A stretch of 64,000 bases of DNA, taken from assembly GCF_902158555.1 (NCBI RefSeq), contig NZ_CABGGS010000001.1, positions 558,001 to 622,000 of the forward strand. The letters run 5' to 3'. This stretch comes from Klebsiella spallanzanii. GTDB lineage: Bacteria > Pseudomonadota > Gammaproteobacteria > Enterobacterales > Enterobacteriaceae. Position 1 is the first letter of the stretch; each line of letters begins with the position of its first letter. Position numbers and translations under genes: made by a program. Below, one piece after another: positions 9,409-19,000 of the stretch. The notes beneath the pieces were generated by a model that made no database searches, was not told the DNA's origin, and worked only from the letters and a program-made list of their open reading frames with translations.

Positions 9409-11544
9409 GTGGCAACAAGCAAATTGATTAAGGGCGATACGCTGACAGAAACCAGCAACGCCGCCGATGGTTTTAACCCGGCAACAGAAGTCAGCAACTA
9501 TAGCTACACTTCTGCCCGCGTCGCAAAACCGGTTTATAACCAATACAAAGCCTCTACCACCAAACCAAAAGTATTCGGCTACTACACCGACTGGTCACAG
9601 TACGATGGTCGCCTGCAGGGTGGAGATTCGAAGGATAATCGCGGCCGCGGCTACGATTTGACTAACGTCTCCCCTACCGCTTACGACAAAATCATCGTGG
9701 GTTTCGTCGGCGTGACCGGCTTCCATAAGGTGGATGGCCTGTGGCGTGACGTGGTTGCCGAAGGCGCTGAGCAGTGCGGTAAAGTTCAGTACGAACCGAC
9801 CTTCCTCGATCCGTGGGGCGACTTCCAGTCCTACGTCAACGTCGGCCACTCCGTAAGCGGCTGGGACGTTGACCCGAAAACCGTTACCCAGACCAACACC
9901 AAAGGCCTGCTCGGCGGCCTGCGCGATCTGCAGGCAAAAGCTAAACAACAGAATCACGACCTGGTGCTGTCCATGAGCATCGGCGGCTGGACCATGAGTA
10001 ACGGTTTCCACGAGACCGCAGCTTCCGATTCCGCCCGTAAAACCTTCGCTAAAGGCGTGGTGAAACTGTTCAAACAGTTCCCGATGTTCAGCGAAGTGGA
10101 TATCGACTGGGAATACCCGAACGCTGAAGGCGCAGGCAACCCTTACGGCCCGGAAGATGGCGAAAACTACGCGCTGCTGATTGCTGAAATGCGTAAACAG
10201 CTGGACTCTGCCGGACTGAGCAACGTAAAAATCTCTATCGCCAGCTCCGCGGTGGTCAAAACATTCGGCTACTCCAACGTGAAAGCGCTGCTGAATGCCG
10301 GTCTGTACGGCATCAACCTGATGACCTACGACTTCTTCGGCACGCCGTGGGCCGAAACCGTCGCGCACCACACTAACCTGAAAGCCATTGAAGAAGGCGG
10401 CTGGGCGGTGGATACCATCGTCGATCATCTGCTGTCCGAAGGCTTCCCGGCTGAACGTATCAACATTGGTTACGCAGCATACAGCCGTAACGGCCGTAAT
10501 GTAGAACTGGAATCCCTGTCTCCGCTGAAAGGCACCTATGACGCGGGTACTGGCACCACAGTCGGCACCTTTGAATCGGGTACGACCGAATGGTACGACA
10601 CCATTTATAACTACCTGGATCTGGAAAACCAGAAAGGCCGTAACGGCTTCAACGTCTACACCGACCAGGTGGCTGATGCTGACTACCTGTACAACCCAGA
10701 AACCAAACTGTTTATGTCCATCGATACTCCTCGCTCAGTAAAAGCCAAGGGTGAATATGCCGCGAAACTGGGTCTGGGCGCCCTGTTCACCTGGACTATT
10801 GACCAGGACAACGGCGTGCTGGTTAACGCTGCACGTGAAGGTCTGGGCTATGAAATTGCTTCTGAAGTCGTTGATATGGAACCGTTCTACTTCGAAGGTA
10901 TTAACGTAGAACCGGCGGAAGAAGAAGAGCAGGAAGAAGACGATCAGACTCCGGCTAAAATCAACCACGCGCCGAAAGCCGCGATCGAACTGATGGTGGT
11001 TGGCGGTTCCCGCGTTCGCCTGTCCGGTGAAAAATCGACTGATGAAGATGATGACGATATCACCTACAGCTGGGGCGTGCCTGCGGCTATCGATGTTGCG
11101 GACAAAACCACCGCAACTATCGAGTTCGACGTACCGGAAGTAACCGCCGATACCGAATTCACCTTCACTCTGTTCGTTCGCGATACCTGGGGCGAGCCGT
11201 CAACGCAGCAGCGCTTTGTGCTCTCCGTTGTCGCTGCAGCGTCTCAGAATGACGAAGGCAAAGACGAAGAGGAGTCCGAAGAGCAGAAAGATGATGAGCC
11301 AGCAGACGAGCAGGATAACACCGACGATCAGCCTCAACCGGCAGATGACGATGTCGTTCCGTCTGATGAAACCACACCTTACCCGCTGTGGGATACCAAT
11401 ACCGTCTATGGCGGCAATTGGGGCACATTCGAAACCGTAAGCTGGAAAGGCCACAACTACCAGGTGAAATGGTGGTCTCAGGGCAACCAGCCGGACCTGA
11501 ACTGCGGCCAGTTCGCCGTCTGGACTGACCTTGGCGCGTACTAA
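9409..11544 (+). CDS. GH18 chitinase with PKD-like and CBM5/12 domains
   Basis: A 711-residue family 18 chitinase that cleaves beta-1,4-linked N-acetylglucosamine polymers. The catalytic domain spans roughly residues 45-480: VFGYYTDW, LSMSIGGWTMS, and the DIDWEYP motif at 231-237 with Glu235 as the proton donor. An acidic linker (EEEEQEEDD) leads to an Ig/PKD-like domain (NHAPKAAIELM...), then a second long acidic linker, then a C-terminal chitin-binding module of CBM5/12 type (YPLWDTNTVYGG...VKWWSQG). The start is GTG at 9409 with AAAGGAAA before it. No Sec signal peptide is visible, so export must use another route. The gene sits alone between convergent fepB and entS and ends at a good terminator; E. 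coli has no gene here, so it looks acquired. Confidence 0.9.
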   Translation: MATSKLIKGDTLTETSNAADGFNPATEVSNYSYTSARVAKPVYNQYKASTTKPKVFGYYTDWSQYDGRLQGGDSKDNRGRGYDLTNVSPTAYDKIIVGFVGVTGFHKVDGLWRDVVAEGAEQCGKVQYEPTFLDPWGDFQSYVNVGHSVSGWDVDPKTVTQTNTKGLLGGLRDLQAKAKQQNHDLVLSMSIGGWTMSNGFHETAASDSARKTFAKGVVKLFKQFPMFSEVDIDWEYPNAEGAGNPYGPEDGENYALLIAEMRKQLDSAGLSNVKISIASSAVVKTFGYSNVKALLNAGLYGINLMTYDFFGTPWAETVAHHTNLKAIEEGGWAVDTIVDHLLSEGFPAERINIGYAAYSRNGRNVELESLSPLKGTYDAGTGTTVGTFESGTTEWYDTIYNYLDLENQKGRNGFNVYTDQVADADYLYNPETKLFMSIDTPRSVKAKGEYAAKLGLGALFTWTIDQDNGVLVNAAREGLGYEIASEVVDMEPFYFEGINVEPAEEEEQEEDDQTPAKINHAPKAAIELMVVGGSRVRLSGEKSTDEDDDDITYSWGVPAAIDVADKTTATIEFDVPEVTADTEFTFTLFVRDTWGEPSTQQRFVLSVVAAASQNDEGKDEEESEEQKDDEPADEQDNTDDQPQPADDDVVPSDETTPYPLWDTNTVYGGNWGTFETVSWKGHNYQVKWWSQGNQPDLNCGQFAVWTDLGAY

Positions 11545-11574
11545 GCGCTAACCCTCACTGACGAGTGATAACAG

Positions 11575-11600
11575 GCCCCGGAGCAATCCGGGGCTTTTTA
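11575..11600 (+). terminator. rho-independent terminator after the chitinase gene
   Basis: A perfect 8-bp stem (GCCCCGGA and TCCGGGGC) with a GCAA loop, followed by TTTTTATTA, 30 bp after the chitinase stop. It also shields the convergent entS end. Confidence 0.88.
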
Positions 11601-11623
11601 TTATCGCTGTTCTCGTCTCTCCG

Positions 11624-12871
11624 TTATTTTCCCGGTGGCGCTGCGCTGTCCGGGCGTTGAAAACGGCGCAGTTCACGTAACAATCCCACCAGGATCATGC
11701 CAACAATCACCAGCGCCCATCCGCTGGTACTTGCCGAAGCCACCGGCGTCAGGATCGCGCCCAGGCCGCCGAGCAGCGCCGCGCCTATCGCATCGCCGGT
11801 CACGTTTTGCGCGGTCCACAAGCCGTTGATGCGCCCGAGCATGTTTTCCGGGGTTTGCGTCTGAATCAGCGTATATTGCAGCAGCGAGCTAATTGCGCTC
11901 AGCCAGCCAAACAGCGCCAGGCACAGCGCCCCCAGCTCCCACATGGGCATCAGGCTGAACAGCGCAATCGCCACAAACGAGCCGACGGTGGTTGCCAGCA
12001 TCAGCACGCCGGGTTTCGCCGTTTGCGCCAGCTGTCCGCTGGTCAATGCCCCCAGCGCCGCCCCCAGAGGGATCGCGGCGTACAGCAGGCCAATCTGCGA
12101 TGCCGACATCTGCCAGCTTCCGGCCAGCGCCGGATAGAGAACGCGCACCGCGCTCGCCATCGTCAGCAAACCGCCGAGCAGCGCAATGCCGCCGATAAGC
12201 GGGCTATTAAAGAGAAACGTCACTCCCGCCTTCAACGACTTCAGCGGATGCTCGCGCGGCTGCGGTGGCGGAGCCAGCAGCGGTAAACGCAGCAGCGTCA
12301 GCGTGGTGATAAAGGTTCCAGCCGCCGCCAGACCGTAGTTCCATACCACCCCGCCGGTCGCCAGCAGCAGGCCACCGATCATCGGCGAAATCACCGAACC
12401 CAGGCGCACCGTCAACATGGTGATAGCCCCCGCCTGCATCAGGTTTTCCCGCCCGACCAGCGCCGGAGTCGCCGCCAACAGCGCAGTCACGCCAATGGAG
12501 GCAAACAGGCCGTCCCAGATCCCCAGCAGATAGATAGCAATTAGCGACGGATCCGGCAGCATCGCGTTCAGACACAGGCCGACGAAGCCAATCCCACAGG
12601 TACCGCGCGCCAGCAGAATCAGGCGTTTGCGCTCATAGCGGTCGGCCAGCACGCCACCGATCATCAGACCGACAAACATCGAACCACCGGTTAAGGTGAC
12701 CGACAGCCCAACCTGCCAGGTCGAGTGGGTCATCATCTGGATTTGTACCGGGATCGCCACGCCCAGCAGGCCAAGCGACAGGATTGAGATAAAGCGGGCG
12801 ATAAAGACAGCGCGAAAGGCCGGATGAGTTTTCAGCAAGCTGAGATTCAGCAGCCAGGATTGTCGGTTCAT
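11624..12871 (-). CDS. entS: enterobactin exporter EntS (MFS)
   Basis: A 415-residue major facilitator, one residue shorter than E. coli EntS and highly similar across its length ([19 protein letters not shown]... start). It moves enterobactin across the inner membrane to the periplasm. About twelve hydrophobic segments are visible, along with the motif [14 protein letters not shown] between the second and third helices. It is divergent from fepDGC across a Fur-like box. Confidence 0.95.
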   Translation of the reverse strand: MNRQSWLLNLSLLKTHPAFRAVFIARFISILSLGLLGVAIPVQIQMMTHSTWQVGLSVTLTGGSMFVGLMIGGVLADRYERKRLILLARGTCGIGFVGLCLNAMLPDPSLIAIYLLGIWDGLFASIGVTALLAATPALVGRENLMQAGAITMLTVRLGSVISPMIGGLLLATGGVVWNYGLAAAGTFITTLTLLRLPLLAPPPQPREHPLKSLKAGVTFLFNSPLIGGIALLGGLLTMASAVRVLYPALAGSWQMSASQIGLLYAAIPLGAALGALTSGQLAQTAKPGVLMLATTVGSFVAIALFSLMPMWELGALCLALFGWLSAISSLLQYTLIQTQTPENMLGRINGLWTAQNVTGDAIGAALLGGLGAILTPVASASTSGWALVIVGMILVGLLRELRRFQRPDSAAPPGK

Positions 12872-12940
12872 GACAGCGCCTTGTTATTATTTTCCATACC
12901 ATTTTTATGGGTGCACATGCTAACATAACTGGATAGAATC

Positions 12941-12965
12941 GATAACGATAATTACTATCATTATC
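12941..12965. promoter_or_regulatory. Fur box, entS/fepD divergent promoter
   Basis: An AT-rich array of GATAAT-like hexamers (GATAACGATAAT, then TACTATCATTATC), containing CGATAATTACTATCA as a near match to the 15-bp Fur site. It lies between entS and fepD, as in E. coli. Confidence 0.8.
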
Positions 12966-12983
12966 ATGTCAGGGATGTAAGCC

Positions 12984-13991
12984 ATGTCGTCTTCCACGAC
13001 TGCGGTGCGCGCCTTTGCCGTACCGGGTCTTTTAATCGTTTTAATCATTGCTATTGCGCTCAGCCTGCTGATTGGTGCCAAACCCCTGCCGTTTAGCGTC
13101 GTTGTCGATGCCTTCACCGGCACCTGCCAGAGCGCCGATTGCACTATCGTTCTTGATGCCCGACTGCCGCGAACCCTCGCTGGACTGCTGGCGGGTGCCG
13201 CGCTGGGCCTGGCCGGGGCGCTGATGCAAACGCTCACCCGTAACCCGCTTGCCGATCCGGGGATCCTCGGCGTTAACTCCGGCGCCAGTTTCGCCATCGT
13301 GCTGGGCGCGGCGCTATTTGGCATTTCATCGCCGCAGGAGCAGCTGCTGATGGCCTTTTGCGGCGCGTTCGGCGCATCACTGCTGGTGGCCTTTACCGGC
13401 AGCCAGGGCGGCGGTCAGCTTAGTCCGGTCCGCCTGACGCTTGCGGGCGTGGCCCTGGCGGCGGTACTGGAAGGTCTTTCCAGCGGCATCGCGCTGCTGA
13501 ATCCCGACGTCTACGATCAGTTGCGCTTCTGGCAGGCGGGTTCGCTGGATGTGCGCACCCTGCAAACCCTGAAAATCGTCCTGATTCCGGTCATTATCGC
13601 CGGTCTGGTCACGCTGCTGCTCAGCCGGGCCTTAAATAGCCTGAGCCTCGGCAACGATACGGCAACCGCCCTCGGCAGCCGGGTCGCGCGAACTCAACTG
13701 ATTGGTCTGCTGGCGATTACCGTCCTGTGCGGTAGCGCCACCGCGGTGGTTGGGCCAATTGCTTTTATCGGCCTGATGATGCCGCATATGGCCCGCTGGC
13801 TGGTGGGCGCGGATCATCGCTGGTCGCTGCCGGTCACCCTGCTGGCCACCCCTGCCCTGCTGCTGTTTGCTGACGTACTGGGCCGTCTGCTGGTGCCCGG
13901 CGAGCTTCGTGTATCGGTGGTCAGCGCCTTTATCGGCGCGCCGGTTCTGATCTGGCTGGTGCGCCGCCAGCCGCGTGGAGGTGGAATGTGA
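12984..13991 (+). CDS. fepD: ferric enterobactin permease FepD
   Basis: A 335-residue FecCD-family inner-membrane permease matching E. coli FepD. It forms the translocation channel with FepG for FepB-delivered ferric enterobactin. Conserved segments: LARLPRTLAGLLAG-type region (DARLPRTLAGL), TRNPLADPG and the cytoplasmic coupling region GPIAFIGLMMPHMAR. The ATG follows a GGGATGTAAGCC context. Its stop overlaps the fepG GTG start. Confidence 0.95.
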   Translation: MSSSTTAVRAFAVPGLLIVLIIAIALSLLIGAKPLPFSVVVDAFTGTCQSADCTIVLDARLPRTLAGLLAGAALGLAGALMQTLTRNPLADPGILGVNSGASFAIVLGAALFGISSPQEQLLMAFCGAFGASLLVAFTGSQGGGQLSPVRLTLAGVALAAVLEGLSSGIALLNPDVYDQLRFWQAGSLDVRTLQTLKIVLIPVIIAGLVTLLLSRALNSLSLGNDTATALGSRVARTQLIGLLAITVLCGSATAVVGPIAFIGLMMPHMARWLVGADHRWSLPVTLLATPALLLFADVLGRLLVPGELRVSVVSAFIGAPVLIWLVRRQPRGGGM

Positions 13992-14980
13992 TAGCCCCTT
14001 CCCGCCGCTTGATTTTTAGCTGCCTGCTGTTAGTTATCGCCAGCGTGCTGGTCTCCCTGTGGGGGCTCGGCACTGGCCTGGTGCCGTTAAGCGTTGACCA
14101 GGTTATCTCCGCGTTAATTGGCGATGCGCCGCGTAACGTCACCATGGTGGTGACCGAGTGGCGTCTGCCCCGCGTGCTGATGGCGCTGCTGATCGGCGCC
14201 GCGCTCGGCATTAGCGGGGCGATTTTCCAGTCTCTCACCCGCAACCCGCTGGGCAGCCCGGACGTCATGGGCTTTAACACCGGCGCCTGGAGCGGCGTGC
14301 TAGTGGCGATGGTGATGTTCGGCCAGAACCTGGCGGCTATCGCCATGGCGGCAATGGCTGGCGGTATCCTCACCGCGCTGGTGGTCTGGCTGCTAGCCTG
14401 GCGCAACGGCATTGAAACTTTCCGCCTGATTATTATCGGCATCGGCATCCGCGCCATGCTGGTGGCGTTCAACACCTGGCTACTGCTGCGTGCTTCGCTG
14501 GAAACCGCGCTCTCTGCCGGATTATGGTACGCCGGTTCGCTTAACGGCCTGACCTGGGGAAAAACCTGGCCCTCCGCGCCGCTGATTCTGCTGATGCTGG
14601 TTTGTGCTGCGCTGCTGGCGCGACGTATGCGGCTACTGGAGATGGGCGACGATACCGCCTGCGCGCTGGGCGTGCGGGTCGAGCGTTCGCGCCTGCTGCT
14701 GATGCTGGTCGGGGTGGTGCTGACCGCCGCCGCTACCGCGCTTGCCGGGCCGATTTCATTTATCGCCCTGGTGGCCCCGCATATTGCGCGCCGCCTTAGC
14801 GGTACCGCTCGCTGGGGCCTGACTCAATCCGCTCTGTGCGGCGCGCTGGTGCTGGCGCTCTCTGACTACTGCGCGCAGCGCCTGTTTATGCCCTATCAGT
14901 TACCGGTGGGCGTGGTAACCGTCAGCCTCGGCGGCATCTACCTCATTGGGTTATTAATTCAGGAGTCCCGCAAAAAATGA
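13988..14980 (+). CDS. fepG: ferric enterobactin permease FepG
   Basis: A 330-residue FecCD-family permease, the partner of FepD. Conserved LPRVLMALLIGAALG, TRNPLGSPD and the ATPase-coupling GPISFIALVAPHIAR are present. The GTG start overlaps the fepD stop (GTGA) and its own stop overlaps the fepC start (ATGA), indicating tight coupling of the three transporter genes. Confidence 0.95.
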   Translation: MIAPSRRLIFSCLLLVIASVLVSLWGLGTGLVPLSVDQVISALIGDAPRNVTMVVTEWRLPRVLMALLIGAALGISGAIFQSLTRNPLGSPDVMGFNTGAWSGVLVAMVMFGQNLAAIAMAAMAGGILTALVVWLLAWRNGIETFRLIIIGIGIRAMLVAFNTWLLLRASLETALSAGLWYAGSLNGLTWGKTWPSAPLILLMLVCAALLARRMRLLEMGDDTACALGVRVERSRLLLMLVGVVLTAAATALAGPISFIALVAPHIARRLSGTARWGLTQSALCGALVLALSDYCAQRLFMPYQLPVGVVTVSLGGIYLIGLLIQESRKK

Positions 14981-15771
14981 CCGCTGTAACCTCCCGTTTG
15001 CGCGGCGACCAGTTGACCCTGGCGTACGGCAAAAAGACCATCGCCGAATCGCTGAACGTGACTATTCCCGACGGCCATTTTACCGCCATTATTGGCCCTA
15101 ACGGCTGCGGTAAATCGACGCTGCTGCGTACCCTGAGTCGCCTGATGACGCCGACCAGCGGTCATGTCTGGCTCGATGGTGAGCAGATCCAGCATTACGC
15201 CAGTAAAGAGGTCGCCAAACGCATCGGCCTGCTGGCGCAAAACGCCACCACACCGGGCGATATCACGGTTCAGGAGCTGGTAGCCCGTGGGCGCTACCCG
15301 CATCAACCGATGTTTACTCGTTGGCGTAAAGAGGATGAAGAGGCGGTCAGCAAGGCGATGAAAGCCACCGGGATCACCGACCTGGCGCTGCAAAGCGTCG
15401 ATACGCTCTCCGGCGGTCAGCGTCAGCGGGCGTGGATCGCCATGGTGCTGGCCCAGGAAACGGCAATTATGCTGTTGGATGAACCGACCACCTGGCTCGA
15501 TATCAGCCATCAGATCGATCTGCTGGAGCTGCTGAGCGAGCTGAATCGGGAGAAGGGATATACGCTGGCGGCGGTGCTGCATGACCTGAACCAGGCCTGC
15601 CGCTATGCCACCCATTTGATTGCCCTGCGCGATGGCAAAATCGTCGCGGAAGGCGCGCCGAAAGAGATTGTCAGCGCGGAGCTTATCGAGAGGATTTACG
15701 GCCTGCGCTGTACGATCATTGAAGATCCGGTGGCGCATACGCCGCTGGTGGTGCCGTTAGGACGTCGGTAA
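14977..15771 (+). CDS. fepC: ferric enterobactin ABC transporter ATPase FepC
   Basis: A 264-residue ABC ATPase that powers FepDG. Walker A is GPNGCGKST, the signature is LSGGQRQRAWIA, Walker B is IMLLDEPTTWLD and the switch histidine is in VLHDLN. It is the last gene of fepDGC. fepE, present after fepC in E. coli K-12, is absent: a repeat array and then convergent entF follow directly. Confidence 0.95.
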   Translation: MTAVTSRLRGDQLTLAYGKKTIAESLNVTIPDGHFTAIIGPNGCGKSTLLRTLSRLMTPTSGHVWLDGEQIQHYASKEVAKRIGLLAQNATTPGDITVQELVARGRYPHQPMFTRWRKEDEEAVSKAMKATGITDLALQSVDTLSGGQRQRAWIAMVLAQETAIMLLDEPTTWLDISHQIDLLELLSELNREKGYTLAAVLHDLNQACRYATHLIALRDGKIVAEGAPKEIVSAELIERIYGLRCTIIEDPVAHTPLVVPLGRR

Positions 15772-15790
15772 TTCCTTTCCCCTCACCCCG

Positions 15791-16023
15791 CCCCTCTCCC
15801 ACAGGGAGAGGGAGAAAACCAGCGCTCATTTTTGACATTGGTCCCCAACCACAATTCGCAGGTGGAAAGCCACCGCCCGCGCCCTGCCGATCTGTCCCCT
15901 CTCCCTGTGGGAGAGGGGGAAAACCCGCGCTCATTTTTGACATTGGCCCCCAACGACAATTCGAAGGTAGAAAGCCACCGCCCGCGCCCTGCCGATCTGT
16001 CCCCTCTCCCTGTGGGAGAGGGT
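15791..16023. repeat. 105-bp tandem repeat in the fepC-entF intergenic region
   Basis: The palindromic block CCCCTCTCCCTGTGGGAGAG (or its variant) starts at 15791, 15896 and 16001, so the period is exactly 105 bp. The two intervening spacers (GCTCATTTTTGACATTGG... through CGCCCTGCCGATCTGT) are nearly identical, differing at a few positions. The block therefore has about 2.2 copies. It lies between the ends of convergent fepC and entF; each palindrome could act in transcript 3' ends, but there is no U-tract. Confidence 0.9.
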
Positions 16024-16049
16024 TAGGGTGAGGGCTACCCGGCGTTCAA

Positions 16050-19000
16050 TTACCCCAATATCTCCCTGACTACCGGGCCAATCGCCTCAAAGGCCTGCGG
16101 AGAGATAATATCCACATGGGCGCAATCCTGGCTAAAGACCTCCAGCTCACCAACCCACGGTCCCCAGACCACCTGCGGATCCATACCCGCCTGACGAGTT
16201 CTCTCCGCGACGAACAGCGTCGCCTTACCGTCAAACTTCGCGCTGTGCGCGGTGGTCAGCAGGCGCACCGCATCGGCATAGTTGCCTTCGATAACGCTGA
16301 ACAGTTCGCCGGAAGCCTGCCCTTGCTGAGCAGCAAGAAATGCCTCGCGTTCGCGGGCAATCTCCGCCAGCACTTCTGGATCCAGACCGTTAGCCTCCTT
16401 CTCCGCCCAGTTCTGCGTTTCCGGCGGCCAGGTATCCAGCAGCCCGAGGAACGCTACCGCTTCGCCGCGCTGGCGTAAACGGGCGGCAATGCCCTGCGCC
16501 AGCGTGCCGCCGAGCGAATAACCGAACAGGTAATACGGGCCATGCGGCTGCTGCGAAAGCAGGGTTTGCAGATGATGCTCGCAAACCGCATCCAGATCCG
16601 CCGCCGTCGCCATTGGTCCCCGCAGTCGCGGCGACTGAATGCCGGTGATAGACCAGCGCGGGCTTAAATAACGCGCCAGCACGCTGAACTGCCAGGCAAA
16701 ACCGGAAGCAGGATGGAAGCAAAACAGCGTCGGGCCATCGCTCGCGCGCAGCGGCAGGATCGTGTCGAAGCCCAGGCGCTGCGCCTGCTCATCGCTGAGA
16801 TCCGAAGCCAGCAACGCGCTCAGCTTGCCAACTGTCGAGGCGACCATTACCTGCCCCGGCGTTACCTGACGTTCCAGCTCGCGGCTCAGCTGCGCCGCCA
16901 GACGCATCGCCAGCAGCGAATGGCCGCCGAGGGCGAAGAAATCAGCTTCAATATCGTTTACTTCGCAACCCAGCAGCTGACTGAATGCCACTGCCACAGT
17001 GCTTTCAATCCCCGGCTCCGGCGGACGGCCGCTGCGCTCGCGGTTTAGCGTTGGCAGCGGCAGCGCTTTGCGATCCAGCTTGCCGTTGGCGCTCAGCGGC
17101 AGCTCCGGTAATTGAATCAGCACTACCGGCACCATATGCGGCGGCAGTTGTTCCCCCAGCCGCGCTTTGAGCGCGGCGGTATCCAGCGGCAGGCCGGATT
17201 CAGAAACCAGATAACCCACCAATTGGCGAGCATCGCCGCCGGTCGCCGCCGCCTGGTTGAAAACGCAGGCATGAGTCACCGCCTGCGCGACGTCCGGCAA
17301 CTCCGACATCACGCGATCGATTTCGCCAAGCTCAATGCGCTGACCGCGTATTTTCAGCTGATCGTCGCTGCGCCCGAGATACTCCACCGCGCCGTTATCC
17401 CGCCAGCGGGCAACGTCGCCAGTGCGATACATACGCTCACCCGCCGCATAAGGGTCGGCAATAAAGCGGCTGGCGGTTAAATCAGGACGCCCCAGGTAGC
17501 CCTGCGCCAGCTGAATGCCGGTCAGGTAGAGATCTCCCGCCACGCCCGGCGGTACCGGGCGCATGGACGCATCCAGAATACGCAAACCGGTATTCCAAAC
17601 CGGCCAGCCAATCGGCACGCTGGTGCCGGTCACCGCCGCCAGCTCAGGCCCGCAGGCCGGATACCAGCTGACGTCCACTGCCGCTTCCGTCGGGCCGTAC
17701 AGGTTATGCAATGGCGCTCCGGTCAGCGACTCCCACTCCCGGCACAGCGCCGTCGGCAGCGCTTCACCACTGCAGAATACCCGCCGCAGAGTTTGACAGG
17801 AGGCGACATTTTCCGCATCCAGCGAAGCAACGAACGCCGCCAGCATTGACGGCACAAAGTGGGTCGTGGTCACGTCATAGCGGGCAAAGAACTGCTGCAT
17901 CGCCAGCGGGTCGCGATGAGCCTCCGGCTCGGCCATCACCAGTTGCGCACCGGCAATAAACGGCCACCAGAACTCCCAAACCGAGACATCAAAACTGCAC
18001 GGCGTTTTCTGCGCCACTACGTCATCGACACAGAGCGGATAGTGGTTCTGCATCCACAGCAGGCGGTTGACAATAGCCGTTTGCCCGACCATTACCCCTT
18101 TCGGTCGCCCGGTGGAGCCAGAAGTGAAAATGATATACGCGGTATGCTCAGGCTGAGAAATAGCCAACGGTGCGGCATCGCTCGCCGCCAGAGGCTGCTG
18201 GTAGCAGAGGCTTTCCAGGTTAGGGATATCGCTAAAGCGCGCCAGCTGATCCTCAGAGGTAATCAGTAGCGAGGGACGCGCATCTTCCAGCATCATCCGC
18301 AGGCGATCGTCAGGATAGCCCGTATCCAGCGGCAGCCACGCGGCCCCGGCTTCGACAATACCGTGCAGCGCCAGGGTCAGGAACACCGAACGCGGCAGCG
18401 CCACCGCCACGCTATCGCCCGGCTTAACGCCGCGCGCGCGCAGTAATTGCGCCAGCGCCACTACCTGCTGGCGCATTTCGCGGTAGCTGAACTGCCTGCT
18501 GGCGTCCGCCAGCGCCGGAGCATCCGGAGTTTTCGCCGCCTGCTCCGCCACCAGCGCGCTTAGCGTAGTGGAAGGCAGAGCAATGCCGGTATTGTTGACC
18601 TGCTCCAGTTGCGTTATTTCCGCCGCCGATAGCATATTCGCGTCGCCACAGCGCAGGCCTGGATGGTCAGCAAACTGCGTCAGCAGCGCGGATAGCCGCG
18701 CAATATGCCCGTTCAGCGTCTGTTCATCGTAACGCTGTTTGTTAGCCAGAATTTCCAGCGACAGGCCGCCCGCTTCGTCCGGGAACAGTGCCAGCTCCAG
18801 ATCGTTGACCGGGCCGGTGGCCAGCGTATGAGTCGTCGCCTGCACGCCGTCGATATCAAGCTGGTAGTCGAAAACTTTGATATTGAGCACCGGGCCAAAC
18901 AGCGGCTCATCGCCCGCCGCCTTGCCGCTGTCGCGAACGATCTGTTCGGCATCGTAGCGCTGATGACGGCGCATTTTTTTCAGTTGCCCGGCAAGGCGCG

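Noticed and set aside
15791-16023. CRISPR array
   Set aside because: The 105-bp period with conserved spacers and only 2.2 copies is a tandem repeat, not repeats with unique spacers.
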